Source: Longimicrobiaceae bacterium
Lineage (GTDB): Bacteria > Gemmatimonadota > Gemmatimonadetes > Longimicrobiales > Longimicrobiaceae
DNA length: 64,000 bases
Direction of reading: 5' to 3'
Assembly: GCA_036375715.1 (NCBI GenBank)
Contig: DASVBS010000081.1
Span: 62,001 to 126,000, forward strand
The position numbers and the translations under genes were made by a program. How positions within the stretch are numbered: position 1 is the first letter of the stretch; every line of letters starts with the position of its first letter. Under the pieces are notes generated by a model that was not told where the DNA came from, ran no database searches, and was given only the letters and a program-made list of their open reading frames with translations. Below are positions 39,993-48,004 of this stretch, piece after piece.

Positions 39993-41186
39993 TCAGACCT
40001 TCACGAAGATGCCGCGCTTGTAGAATCCCCACATCACTATCGCCCAGAAGGCAACGAACGTCAGCGCAAACGCCAGCGACGCATTCACCGGCGATAGCCA
40101 GGAGGCGAACAGGTTCTGGTAGACCCACGGCTTGATGCCTATTGCACCGTCCGGGGAGGAGATCCAGGGCGTGTCGATCACGTCTGCCATCAGGCTCGAG
40201 AGGAAGTAGGCAGCGATCGCATTCATGCCGAGAACCAGGAAGGGGAATGCCCAGCGGCGGCTCCCCTTCACGTCGATCACCCAGTAGCAGGCCGCCAGCA
40301 GAATCGCGCCGGCGCCCCCCGTGAAGAGGACGTAGGAGCTGGTCCAGAGACCTTTGTTGATGGGGAAGACGGCATTCCAGGCCAACCCCGCGATCACGCC
40401 CACCATCCCTGCCAGGAACAGTCGTCGCGCGATCACCTCGCGCGGCCGCCCCGAGCGCAGCCATTCACCCGCGAACACACCCAGCAGCACGGTGGCAATG
40501 GCCGGTAGAGTGCTGAGCAATCCCTCCGGATCCCAGGTGCGGCTGTTCGCGTACAGGTGATCGATCCCGAACACCGCCCGGTCGATATACGCGCCGAGGT
40601 CGCGGCCTGGCTCGAGCACGCCTGCTTCACCACCTGGGACCGGCACCCAACTCAGCAGCGCCCAGTAGCCGAGCAACAGGGTGGCCGCGGCGACTGCCCG
40701 GCCTCTCGGGGCCAACCACAGGACCAGCACCGCCGCCGCCAGGAACGCGAGGGCGATCCGCTGCAGGACTCCCGGAATGCGAAGGTGACTGTAGTCGAAT
40801 CCAATCCACGGGTAGCTGTGTAGGACCAGGCCGAGCCCGAACAGGATCGCCGCACGTCTGGCCGACTTCGCCAGGATCGCCGTTCTGGCCTGCCCCCGAG
40901 AGATCAGCTTGCCAAACGAATAGGTCATCGCCACGCCGACGATGAACAGGAAGAAGGGGAAGATCAGGTCGGTGGGCGTCCATCCGTGCCATTCCGCGTG
41001 CCGGAGCGGCGGATACACCGCGGACCACGTCCCCGGGTTGTTCACCAGCAGCATCCCGGCGATGGTGATCCCGCGAAAGACGTCGAGCGACTGAAGCCGA
41101 CCGTCCGCCGGCGGGGATACGCGGGAGATCTCGACCCGATGGGCAGGGGCCTCCACATAGGGATCGCGCAGGACGGGTTCGGACAT
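39993..41186 (-). CDS. Membrane acyltransferase-like protein (HGSNAT/DUF5009 family)
   Basis: 397 aa with about ten membrane helices. N-terminal signature 'RLQSLDVFRGITIAGMLLVN' followed by 'NPGTWSAVYPPLRHAEWHGW' and 'TPTDLIFPFFLFIVGVAMTY', the blocks typical of heparan-alpha-glucosaminide N-acetyltransferase-like and NagX proteins. The His in 'LRHAEWHGW' is in the region where the human enzyme has its acetyl-accepting His. It probably acetylates amino sugars at the inner membrane, linking it to glycan metabolism. ATG 41186 is chosen; upstream in-frame sequence is not convincing. Confidence 0.85.
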   Translation of the reverse strand: MSEPVLRDPYVEAPAHRVEISRVSPPADGRLQSLDVFRGITIAGMLLVNNPGTWSAVYPPLRHAEWHGWTPTDLIFPFFLFIVGVAMTYSFGKLISRGQARTAILAKSARRAAILFGLGLVLHSYPWIGFDYSHLRIPGVLQRIALAFLAAAVLVLWLAPRGRAVAAATLLLGYWALLSWVPVPGGEAGVLEPGRDLGAYIDRAVFGIDHLYANSRTWDPEGLLSTLPAIATVLLGVFAGEWLRSGRPREVIARRLFLAGMVGVIAGLAWNAVFPINKGLWTSSYVLFTGGAGAILLAACYWVIDVKGSRRWAFPFLVLGMNAIAAYFLSSLMADVIDTPWISSPDGAIGIKPWVYQNLFASWLSPVNASLAFALTFVAFWAIVMWGFYKRGIFVKV

Positions 41187-41226
41187 GTGGTCTCCGTGGG
41201 CAGGGGTTAGAGGAAGGTAGCCGGGG

Positions 41227-42402
41227 TTACAGGAAGGCGACGCAGACCGGAGTCGGCACTTCGACCGGGTCGCCAACGGGTGAAAGGCGGCCGCTGACCG
41301 GGTCGATTGCGAAGGTCACCAGCGAGCTCGAATCCTGGTTGGCCGCCACGAGGAACTCCCCACCCGGCGCAATGGCGAAGTTGCGCGGAGTGCGCCCGAG
41401 CGTCGACTGGTGCTGTACCAGCGTCAGCCGGCCATCGTCGCTTATGGCAAAGACCGCGATGCTGTCGTGACCGCGGTTGGAGCCATAAACGAAGCGACCC
41501 GAGGGCGCAACGTGCACGTCCGCACAGGTGTTGGTACCAGTGAACTCCTGCGGCAGCGTGGACACGGTCCCGAGCGATTCCATCGATCCCGATTCGGAAT
41601 CGTACGACAGCGGCGTCAGAGTGGAATCGAGCTCGTTGATCAGGTACGCCCGGCGACCATCAGGGTGGAAGGCGAGATGCCGCGGCCCCGCCCCCGGTCT
41701 GGTCGTCACGCCCGCGCCGTCGGCTGCCGGTACCAGCCGGGCACCCTCGCGATCGAGCACGTATCCCACCACCCGGTCGATCCCCAGATCCACCACGAAG
41801 ACGTACCGGTGCTCCGGTCCCATCGCGATCCAGTGGGCGTGCGGCCCCTCCTGCCGCTGCGCATCTGGACCCGAGCCGCGATGCTGCACCACGTCCGCAG
41901 CTGGAGGGAGCGAACCGTCCGCCTCCAGCCGGAAGAGCGCGGCATTGCCGCTGGAGTAGTTGGCAACCATCACGAACTCCCCGGCCGGGTCGACACTCAC
42001 GTAGCACGGGTGGGCACCGTGAGTCGGCTGCCGCCCCAATTCCCGCAGGCCGCCGTCGGCCTCGATGGCGAAAGCAACTACGCCGCCGCCATCCGTCCCC
42101 TGGAAGTCATCCACCTCGCTGACCGCGTAGAGCCTCGAGCGATCTGGATTCACCGCCAGGTACGACGGGTTCTCCAGCTCGGCCGCGACTCCGTCGAGAC
42201 GGATGGCCCCGCTGGCCGGATCGAAGGAGGCGCGGTAGATACCCTGGCTGCCCCCTCTGGTATAGGTGCCGATATACATGCTCGAGGCTGCCTGCCGCGC
42301 CGAGGTCGGAGAGCACGCGCCGGCGAGCGTAGCATAACCGGCCAGCCCACCCGCGCCGGCGCTCAATCGCACAACGAAGTCTCGCCTGGAAATGGGTCGC
42401 AT
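41227..42402 (-). CDS. Lactonase-family beta-propeller (6-phosphogluconolactonase-like), exported
   Basis: 391 aa. Twin-arginine-like N-terminus 'ISRRDFVVRLSAGAGGLAG' and a Cys in 'LAGACSP', so exported and possibly lipidated. Seven-bladed propeller of the YbhE/Pgl type: 'MYIGTYTRGGSQGIYRASFD', 'NPSYLAVNPDRSRLYAVSEV', 'HGAHPCYVSVDPAGEFVMVA', 'PHAHWIAMGPEHRYVFVVDL', 'GPRHLAFHPDGRRAYLINEL'. Family members hydrolyse sugar lactones; the exported location argues against the pentose-phosphate role. Lies 40 nt upstream of the acyltransferase-like gene in the same direction, so probably one operon. Confidence 0.88.
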   Translation of the reverse strand: MRPISRRDFVVRLSAGAGGLAGYATLAGACSPTSARQAASSMYIGTYTRGGSQGIYRASFDPASGAIRLDGVAAELENPSYLAVNPDRSRLYAVSEVDDFQGTDGGGVVAFAIEADGGLRELGRQPTHGAHPCYVSVDPAGEFVMVANYSSGNAALFRLEADGSLPPAADVVQHRGSGPDAQRQEGPHAHWIAMGPEHRYVFVVDLGIDRVVGYVLDREGARLVPAADGAGVTTRPGAGPRHLAFHPDGRRAYLINELDSTLTPLSYDSESGSMESLGTVSTLPQEFTGTNTCADVHVAPSGRFVYGSNRGHDSIAVFAISDDGRLTLVQHQSTLGRTPRNFAIAPGGEFLVAANQDSSSLVTFAIDPVSGRLSPVGDPVEVPTPVCVAFL

Positions 42403-42465
42403 GGGCATAGGCTAGGAGTGACAGTGGCACGGGTGGGCGGTGCCGCTCGTGCCACGAGGCGAAGA

Positions 42466-42567
42466 TCAGGCCAGGCCATCCTGGTTGATGGGGAGCGCGG
42501 TCTCCAGCCGGTAGGCCATCAGGCCGCGGATGCCTGGGAGATCGTCCGGGATCGGAATGTGCGGCAT
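42466..42567 (-). pseudogene. 33-codon remnant of a second AhpD-like gene
   Basis: Reads MPHIPIPDDLPGIRGLMAYR, then LETALPINQDGLA, stop. It aligns with the N-terminus of the gene directly upstream ('YVPVQENLPGITGLLEYR', 'LDTGKPIRE'), sharing LPGI-GL--YRL-T--PI. ATG 42567 is 2 nt after the stop of that gene. No downstream frame continues the homology (no CxxC region), so it is a 5' fragment of a lost paralogue or a very small coupled peptide. Confidence 0.65.
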
Positions 42568-42569
42568 GC

Positions 42570-43154
42570 TCAGGCTGGCGTTGGGGGCGGAGAAGGCAGG
42601 GGGAATCCCCCTTCGGGCCGGAGGTACCCTCGATGTACGATCCGCTCTGCGAGCGTCCGATAGTAGGCCGGATCTTCGGGGGTAACCGCTGCCAGGCCGT
42701 CCACGTAGCGGTTGTACATGCAGAATAGCGCCGCAATCAGGACCGTATCGTGGATCTCCCGGTCCGTTGCGCCTTCCGCCCGTGCCGCAGCCACGTCGTT
42801 GTCGGTGACCAGGCGGCCGTTCTCCTGGACCTTTGCCGCGATCCGCAGCAGTGCCCGCATCTTGGGGCTCACCGGCGCGGTTTCCGGATTGTGCTTCACC
42901 GCTTCCACCGTGTCCGACTCACCGAGCAGCAACTCGGCGGCGGCGGTATGGGCGGTGGTGCAGAAGCGGCAGGAGTTGCGGTGAGAGACGAGTGTGGCGA
43001 TGAGCTCCCGCTCGGCCTGGGTGAGGGTCGAGGGCCCTCGAAGCAGAATCTGCGTCAGCTCGCGAATCGGCTTGCCGGTATCGAGCCGGTACTCCAGCAA
43101 CCCGGTGATACCTGGCAGGTTCTCCTGCACCGGAACGTACGCACTGTTTCTCAT
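42570..43154 (-). CDS. Carboxymuconolactone decarboxylase/AhpD-like protein
   Basis: 194 aa. Alkylhydroperoxidase-like core: 'LTQAERELIATLVSHRNSC' and the redox motif 'SCRFCTTAHTAAAELLLG' (CxxC then His three residues on), as in peroxidase-related AhpD proteins. C-terminal half 'MRALLRIAAKVQENGRLVTD' and 'EIHDTVLIAALFCMYNRYVDG' completes the helical fold. It should reduce peroxides in the cytoplasm with a thiol partner. ATG 43154 is chosen for the AGGA 6 nt upstream; ATG 43160 is equally in frame. Confidence 0.88.
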   Translation of the reverse strand: MRNSAYVPVQENLPGITGLLEYRLDTGKPIRELTQILLRGPSTLTQAERELIATLVSHRNSCRFCTTAHTAAAELLLGESDTVEAVKHNPETAPVSPKMRALLRIAAKVQENGRLVTDNDVAAARAEGATDREIHDTVLIAALFCMYNRYVDGLAAVTPEDPAYYRTLAERIVHRGYLRPEGGFPLPSPPPTPA

Positions 43155-43499
43155 GGGCATTCCTGGGTTGGAGGGTGAGGAGAGAACCAGTGGCTGACGA
43201 CTTCCCACCGGCCACGATCGCCTCCCACAGCACCCCTCCGCGCAGGCAGACGGCCGCTAGAAAGCAGCCGCAAGCCACGATGAGCACCAGCCGCGTACGG
43301 GGAAGAACCCCCGGGCCGGGGCGCGGGCGGTCGCGGTTCGTCGCGTTCGGAGGGGGTTCCGGGCTTCCGGCGGATTGTCAGGACCCGGCAGGAAAGCGAC
43401 TCAGCGTGGACGGTACTTCTACTATGTCCGCCGGCTGGGCGGTGCACAAGCCTCTCGTCGGCTACCTGCCAGCGTCGGGCGAGACCGTATAAAAAAGGA
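43155..43499. other. Intergenic region between two minus-strand genes
   Basis: 345 bp. A run TTTTTTATA (minus strand, 43488-43497) follows the regulator's stop codon by a few bases but has no good preceding stem. A hydrophobic minus-strand frame starting at 43287 is short and unsupported. Otherwise nothing recognised. Confidence 0.35.
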
Positions 43500-44120
43500 T
43501 CAGGCGGCCTCGATGAGGAACGAACACCGCGGCCGCTCGCCCCGCTCGCAGCATTCCCGCGCAGGCAGGCCGCTGACCCGCTCGACGAGCGACTCCGCCA
43601 GGGAGCATGCCTCCTCGTGTTCCCTAACGACGCCGGACAGGGGGCACCCGAAGCCGCGGATTCGCCATCCTTCGGGAACCCGCTCCACCTCCACATCCCC
43701 GCCGAGCCGGCGCAGCACGTCCGCCGCCAACTGCACCCGCTCCTCCTCCGACCCGTCAGGCGGCGCGACCCCCGCCGCGCGGATGCCCGCCTCACGCAGC
43801 AGCTCGCGCACCTCCTCGGGACCGATCCGCTCCTGCAGGAGATCGAGAAGTAGATTCAGGATGGTCCCGTACGCCTTCGGAAACATCTCCTCCGCCTCGG
43901 GCGTGATCTCGTAGAGCTGCGCCGGCTTCCCCCCGGTGCCCCGCTCCACCCCCGCCGAGCGCACCATCCCGTCGCGCTGCATCGAGGCGATGTGTGTGCG
44001 AACGGCGTTGTCCGTGATCCCCAACCCCGCCGCCAGCTCGTTGATGCTCCGTCGGGATCGCCTCAGCAGTCGCAGGAGCTGCGCGCGCGTTCCCCCGAGT
44101 AGACGACCGATCCAGTCCAT
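43500..44120 (-). CDS. HTH transcriptional regulator with Fe-S-type C-terminal cysteines (SufR-like)
   Basis: 206 aa. Winged helix at the N-terminus: 'GTRAQLLRLLRRSRRSINEL', 'AAGLGITDNAVRTHIASMQR', 'GMVRSAGVERGTGGKPAQLY'. The C-terminus has Cys159, Cys172, Cys190, Cys191 and Cys199; the C-x12-C pair matches SufR-type regulators, which bind a 4Fe-4S cluster and sense iron, sulfur or redox state. No suf genes are in the window, so the target is uncertain. Divergent from the DUF4142 gene; the interval has a dyad and a promoter. Confidence 0.85.
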   Translation of the reverse strand: MDWIGRLLGGTRAQLLRLLRRSRRSINELAAGLGITDNAVRTHIASMQRDGMVRSAGVERGTGGKPAQLYEITPEAEEMFPKAYGTILNLLLDLLQERIGPEEVRELLREAGIRAAGVAPPDGSEEERVQLAADVLRRLGGDVEVERVPEGWRIRGFGCPLSGVVREHEEACSLAESLVERVSGLPARECCERGERPRCSFLIEAA

Positions 44121-44181
44121 TGAGGTCTCCGTTGAAAGGCGTCCGGTCCCTTCAAGCTAAGGTGGAAAGCAGCATTTGTCT

Positions 44182-44197
44182 ACTTTCACAATAAAGT
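44182..44197. promoter_or_regulatory. Candidate operator dyad upstream of the DUF4142 promoter
   Basis: ACTTT-CACAAT-AAAGT, perfect 5-bp arms, in an AT-rich patch (44175-44215) that stands out from the GC-rich genome. It ends 3 bp before the -35 box, a position suited to a repressor such as the divergent SufR-like protein. Confidence 0.4.
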
Positions 44198-44199
44198 TA

Positions 44200-44228
44200 T
44201 TGACTTACTGGAATAGGCATTGCATGAT
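44200..44228 (+). promoter_or_regulatory. Promoter of the DUF4142/cytochrome transcript
   Basis: -35 TTGACT (44200-44205), 17-nt spacer, -10 CATGAT (44223-44228). Start near 44235, about 40 nt before ATG 44277. Confidence 0.55.
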
Positions 44229-44276
44229 GGATGGCGCCGCGAAGGGGCGGCGCTCTTTCCTCAACCGGAGGTCGTC

Positions 44277-44822
44277 ATGTTTGCCAGGATTCTCCTTTCT
44301 CTCGCCGGCTCGCTCCTCCTCCTCGTCGTTCCTCGTGGAGCGAATGCTCAGGAGGCAGCCAAGTTGGGCGATCCCGCCATCGCTCACATCGCAGTCACCG
44401 CCAACACCATCGATGCGGACATCGCGCGGCTCGCCGAGGGCCGCACCACGAACGACGACGTACTGGCGTTCGCTCGCGTCATGATCTCGACGCACACCGC
44501 CGTCAACGAGAAGGCCGCCGCGTTGGCAAAGCGCTTGGGCGTGACCCCACAGGACAACGACGTCAGCCGCACTCTCAATCAAGGAGCGGAGGAAGCGAAG
44601 AAGAAGCTGTCGTCGCTACAAGGTGCCGCCTTCGACGCCGCCTATCTCCAGCGCGAGGTCGAATTCCACCAGGCGGTGCTGGACGCGCTCGACCAGACGC
44701 TCATCCCCGGCGCCAGCAACGCCGAGCTGAAAGCCCTGCTGCAGGAGGTGCGACCGGTGGTTGCGGCACATCTGGAGAACGCAAAGGCCTTGCAGAAGGG
44801 AGGAACGACCGCACACAGATAG
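44277..44822 (+). CDS. Exported DUF4142 protein
   Basis: 181 aa. Signal peptide 'ILLSLAGSLLLLVVPRGANAQ'-like with cleavage after ANA. The mature part is an all-helical bundle: 'DPAIAHIAVTANTIDADIAR', 'DVLAFARVMISTHTAVNEKA', 'AAFDAAYLQREVEFHQAVLD', typical of DUF4142, a ferritin-like fold with His/Glu residues. Function unknown; stress-related in some bacteria. ATG 44277 has GGAGG upstream. The diheme cytochrome follows 36 nt downstream and is probably co-transcribed. Confidence 0.9.
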   Translation: MFARILLSLAGSLLLLVVPRGANAQEAAKLGDPAIAHIAVTANTIDADIARLAEGRTTNDDVLAFARVMISTHTAVNEKAAALAKRLGVTPQDNDVSRTLNQGAEEAKKKLSSLQGAAFDAAYLQREVEFHQAVLDALDQTLIPGASNAELKALLQEVRPVVAAHLENAKALQKGGTTAHR

Positions 44823-44858
44823 CTCTCGACGGCCGGCACGCTCATCCACGGAGGCTTC

Positions 44859-46112
44859 ATGAACCCATTACGTCGCGGACCAGCTCGTGATCGCCGGCCG
44901 AGGGCGCTCTCCCGCGCTTCGCTCACCTCGATTACGGCGGCGGCCGTATCTCTGGTCGCCGCCGGCTGTGTCGATGTGGGAACAGGCCCGGGGAAGCACG
45001 GAGACCGCCCATTGAACCGCCGCCTCGTCGCCGAAGGGCAGGAGATCTTTCGCTTCGACACCTTCGGAGACGACGTCTACTGGACGGATACCCTGCGCCT
45101 GCACGAGGTGATTGCGAGCACGGTCAGCCCGGCACTCGCCCTCGACGTGGGGCTGAAGGTCGATGTGGACGCACTGCCCGATGAGGTGCTGGACGCGATT
45201 GTCTCGGGAGACGTCGACCTTCAGGATCCGCAAACCACGGTGACCCTGCTCAAGCTGGGCTCGGTGGTGGGAGTGCAGGGGACGGTCGAGAACATCGACG
45301 GCCGGGACACGCTTACCAGCGTGGGAATCACCTGCGCGCTCTGCCACTCCACCGTAGACAACTCGTTCACTGCCGGAATCGGTAGGCGGCTGGACGGCTG
45401 GCCGAACACCGATCTCAATGTGGGAGCGATCGTCGCACTGTCACCGGCAATCGACCCGGGACTCAGGGCGATCCTCCAGAGCTGGGGGCCGGGCAGGTAC
45501 GACCCACGCATCAACATCGATGGCAAGAACACACCGCTCGTGATCCCGCCGGCCTTCGGCCTGCGCGGCGTGGAGCTCGAAACCTACACCGGAGACGGAC
45601 CGATCTCCTACTGGAACGCCTACGTCGCGGTGACCCAGATGCACGGGAAGGGTACCTTCGTCGACCCGCGGCTGGGAATCCGGGTGATCAACGTTCCAGA
45701 CGAGGTAACCCCGAAGTTGAGGGCACTGCTGGAGTACCAGCTCAGCCTGACCACTCCGAGACCCCCGCCTGGCAGCTTCGACCCCGTCGCGGCCGAGCGC
45801 GGGAAGAAGCTGTTCCGAGGCGTGGCCCGCTGCAGCAGCTGTCACCTTCCGGGCGATCACTTCACCGACGTGAACCGCGGGAAGCTGCACCGACCCGAGG
45901 AAACCGGAATGGATCCGGCCTATGCCCGGCGTACCGCCACGGGCAGATACCGCACCACCCCGCTGCGGGCGCTATGGCAGCACCCGCCTTACTTCCACGA
46001 TGGTAGCGCCGCGACCCTGGAGGAGGTCGTGGAGCACTACGATGCCGAGCTCGACTTGCGATTGACGGAGAGGCAGAAGGCGGATCTGGTGGAGTATTTG
46101 AGGACGCTATGA
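44859..46112 (+). CDS. Diheme cytochrome c, MauG/cytochrome c peroxidase-like lipoprotein
   Basis: 417 aa. Basic N-terminus and lipobox 'VSLVAAGCVD'. Two heme-c sites: 'GITCALCHSTVDN' (CALCH) and 'VARCSSCHLPGDHF' (CSSCH). C-terminal block 'TTPLRALWQHPPYFHDGSAA' followed by 'TLEEVVEHYD' is characteristic of the diheme peroxidase/MauG superfamily, and the Tyr/His in 'PYFHDG' is a usual part of the active site. Periplasmic electron transfer or peroxidase activity is likely. Follows the DUF4142 gene. Confidence 0.9.
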   Translation: MNPLRRGPARDRRPRALSRASLTSITAAAVSLVAAGCVDVGTGPGKHGDRPLNRRLVAEGQEIFRFDTFGDDVYWTDTLRLHEVIASTVSPALALDVGLKVDVDALPDEVLDAIVSGDVDLQDPQTTVTLLKLGSVVGVQGTVENIDGRDTLTSVGITCALCHSTVDNSFTAGIGRRLDGWPNTDLNVGAIVALSPAIDPGLRAILQSWGPGRYDPRINIDGKNTPLVIPPAFGLRGVELETYTGDGPISYWNAYVAVTQMHGKGTFVDPRLGIRVINVPDEVTPKLRALLEYQLSLTTPRPPPGSFDPVAAERGKKLFRGVARCSSCHLPGDHFTDVNRGKLHRPEETGMDPAYARRTATGRYRTTPLRALWQHPPYFHDGSAATLEEVVEHYDAELDLRLTERQKADLVEYLRTL

Positions 46113-46137
46113 GGAGGAGTTAGGAGCTAAGAATAAA

Positions 46138-46228
46138 GAAGCCAGGAGCCAGAAGCCAGAAGGGGCCGGCACGAATCCCCGGTGCGCACTTCAGCCCCTG
46201 TTCATTCTCGCTTCTGGCTCCTGGCTTC
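46138..46228. repeat. 18-bp perfect inverted repeat between convergent genes
   Basis: GAAGCCAGGAGCCAGAAG (46138-46155) and its exact complement CTTCTGGCTCCTGGCTTC (46211-46228), 55-nt loop. Flanks are also purine/pyrimidine biased (AGGAGTTAGGAGCTAAGAA and its approximate complement). It occupies the whole gap between the cytochrome and DUF1080 genes; it could be a terminator or a mobile-type repeat. Confidence 0.7.
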
Positions 46229-46270
46229 CCTTCTCCCAACTTCTTTACTCCTGACTTCCAGCCCCTTCCT

Positions 46271-47077
46271 TCAATCCAACTCCCGCACCCAGATATTCCT
46301 GAAGCTCAGGGGCGGGCTGGGGTCTCCATGCGCCTGGAGTTTGATGGGAGTCCGGCCGTGCGGCTTGTAGCTCGGCTGCCCGATGTACAGGGTGGGACCC
46401 TTGAGCTCCACGTTGTTCTGGATGAGCACTCCGTTGTGGAAGGCGGTCACCCGCGCCGGCGTCTTCACGCTCCCATCGTCGTTGAAGGTCGGCGCGGTCC
46501 AGATCACGTCGTAGGTCTGCCACACCCCCTGCGGTAACGACGCGTTCACCAGGGGCGGGTACTGCTTGTAGATGCTGCCCGCCTGGCCGTTCACGTAGGT
46601 CTCGTTCTGGTACGAGTCGAGGATCTGCAGCTCGTACCCCGCGTCACCCGGTCCCGTCGATGCCAGGAAGAGACCGCTGTTCCCGCGCGACTGGCCGGTT
46701 TGCGTGGTGCCCTCGGGAATCCGGTACTCGAGATGGAGCTGGTAGCTCCCGAAGGTCCGCTTCGTCTCGATGTTCCCGGCCGATTTCTCGACCACCAGCA
46801 CGCCGTTCTCGATCTTCCACCCCGCCGGTCCCTTGTCCCGCACCGACACCCATTCGTCCAGGTTCGTTCCGTCGAAGAGCACGATCGCATCCGACGGAAC
46901 GCCATCGTGGCTGATCTGCGGCGGCGTGACGACCGGCGGTACCGGCTCCCACACCTCCGTGTCTTCCGGTCGTGGCCGGTTCTGACCCTGCTGCTGAGCG
47001 TGCGCAACGATGGGCACGAGCAGGAGCGCCGGCACGATCAGCACCCTGGCCCAAATCGACGAAGCTGGCTTGTTCAT
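46271..47077 (-). CDS. Exported DUF1080 (3-keto-disaccharide hydrolase type) protein
   Basis: 268 aa. Signal peptide 'RVLIVPALLLVPIVAHAQQ'. DUF1080 sandwich: 'SDAIVLFDGTNLDEWVSVRD', 'WKIENGVLVVEKSAGNIETK', 'YQLHLEYRIPEGTTQTGQSR', 'GNSGLFLASTG', 'YELQILDSYQNETYVNGQAG', 'VTAFHNGVLIQNNVELKGPT'. Larger than the paralogue at 15698 because it carries the QAGSIYKQYPP insert typical of the best-known clade. Periplasmic glycan or keto-sugar processing is inferred. Confidence 0.92.
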   Translation of the reverse strand: MNKPASSIWARVLIVPALLLVPIVAHAQQQGQNRPRPEDTEVWEPVPPVVTPPQISHDGVPSDAIVLFDGTNLDEWVSVRDKGPAGWKIENGVLVVEKSAGNIETKRTFGSYQLHLEYRIPEGTTQTGQSRGNSGLFLASTGPGDAGYELQILDSYQNETYVNGQAGSIYKQYPPLVNASLPQGVWQTYDVIWTAPTFNDDGSVKTPARVTAFHNGVLIQNNVELKGPTLYIGQPSYKPHGRTPIKLQAHGDPSPPLSFRNIWVRELD

Positions 47078-47133
47078 GGTGGTCCGTGTGTGAGAACTCT
47101 GTAAGGTGACGAGAGATCCTGCCCGCGGCGCGC

Positions 47134-47817
47134 TCAGCTGTCAACCTCGACAGGCGCGGGAACGATCTCAACCGGAACGGCCTCCGTCCGCGCGCCGACA
47201 CCCTCCAGCAGCGAGCGGTACCAGTGCTCCGCCTCGGCCAGGCGGTCGGCGAGCGCCTGGGTTCCCCACACCACGGAGAGGGTCTCCACCGTCTCCGGGC
47301 GCGTCTTCGTACGCTGAGCGTCGCGCACCGGGTTGATGCAGGGACCCTCGGCGTCATAGAGGCAGATCAATCCGCTGAGCGACATCTCCTGACCGGAAGG
47401 GTTGAAGACGTACGAGCTCCCCTTGGGGGCAATGCGGATGCGGTATGGCGGCCTGGCGAGCGCGCAGTCCACCACACCGATGGGAAAGCCGCTGTGGAGG
47501 GAGATCACGTTGCAGATATCCACCGCCAGGTTGATCGACCGCAGCGAGCCCTCCTCGACCGCCCGGACGAGGTACTCCGAGGCGGGTTTGCCGATTCCGC
47601 TGGGACGATGCCCTCCGAAGCGTAGCAGGTCCCGGATCGCCTTACGCACAGCTTCGTCGCGCTGGAGCGGAACGTCGGCGTCCAGACGCAGCAGATCCAG
47701 GATCTCACCTGGCGTGGAGAGCTCTCCGAGCGGAGCTGGAAAGCGGGTGATGAACGGCGCGATCCGGAGGAGCGGGTGCTCGCGGACCCGGATCACCGGT
47801 AAGTCGGAGCGGGTCAT
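47134..47817 (-). CDS. Stand-alone B3/B4 (PheRS-beta-like) domain protein
   Basis: 227 aa. The core resembles the B3/B4 editing-type domain of phenylalanyl-tRNA synthetase beta: 'AVRKAIRDLLRFGGHRPSGIG', 'KPASEYLVRAVEEGSLRSIN' and 'LAVDICNVISLHSGFPIGVV'. Stand-alone copies may trans-edit mischarged tRNA or bind sugars or amino acids; function is unproven. ATG 47817 is the first start near the homologous region. The frame stays open much further upstream but reads Arg/Pro-rich noise antisense to the oxidase gene. Confidence 0.8.
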   Translation of the reverse strand: MTRSDLPVIRVREHPLLRIAPFITRFPAPLGELSTPGEILDLLRLDADVPLQRDEAVRKAIRDLLRFGGHRPSGIGKPASEYLVRAVEEGSLRSINLAVDICNVISLHSGFPIGVVDCALARPPYRIRIAPKGSSYVFNPSGQEMSLSGLICLYDAEGPCINPVRDAQRTKTRPETVETLSVVWGTQALADRLAEAEHWYRSLLEGVGARTEAVPVEIVPAPVEVDS

Positions 47818-48004
47818 TCCTGCAGGGGTTCGATGTTCCGACGAGTGGATGCGGCCCCGGGGCAGCCACCACGCCCGGCGCCATTCCCTGTCGAATGAAT
47901 ATGCGTTCGCCGAGAGCTTGGATACCACCGGCCCATCGGCAGAGGTCCCTGCAGAGGCGTGGCCGCGCCCGCTGAAATCAGTAGAAAACTCCCGCAGCTG
48001 ACCC

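Noticed and set aside
43155-43287. Short hydrophobic minus-strand frame 5' of the AhpD-like gene
   Set aside because: It runs into the AhpD-like gene in the wrong frame and lacks a ribosome binding site.
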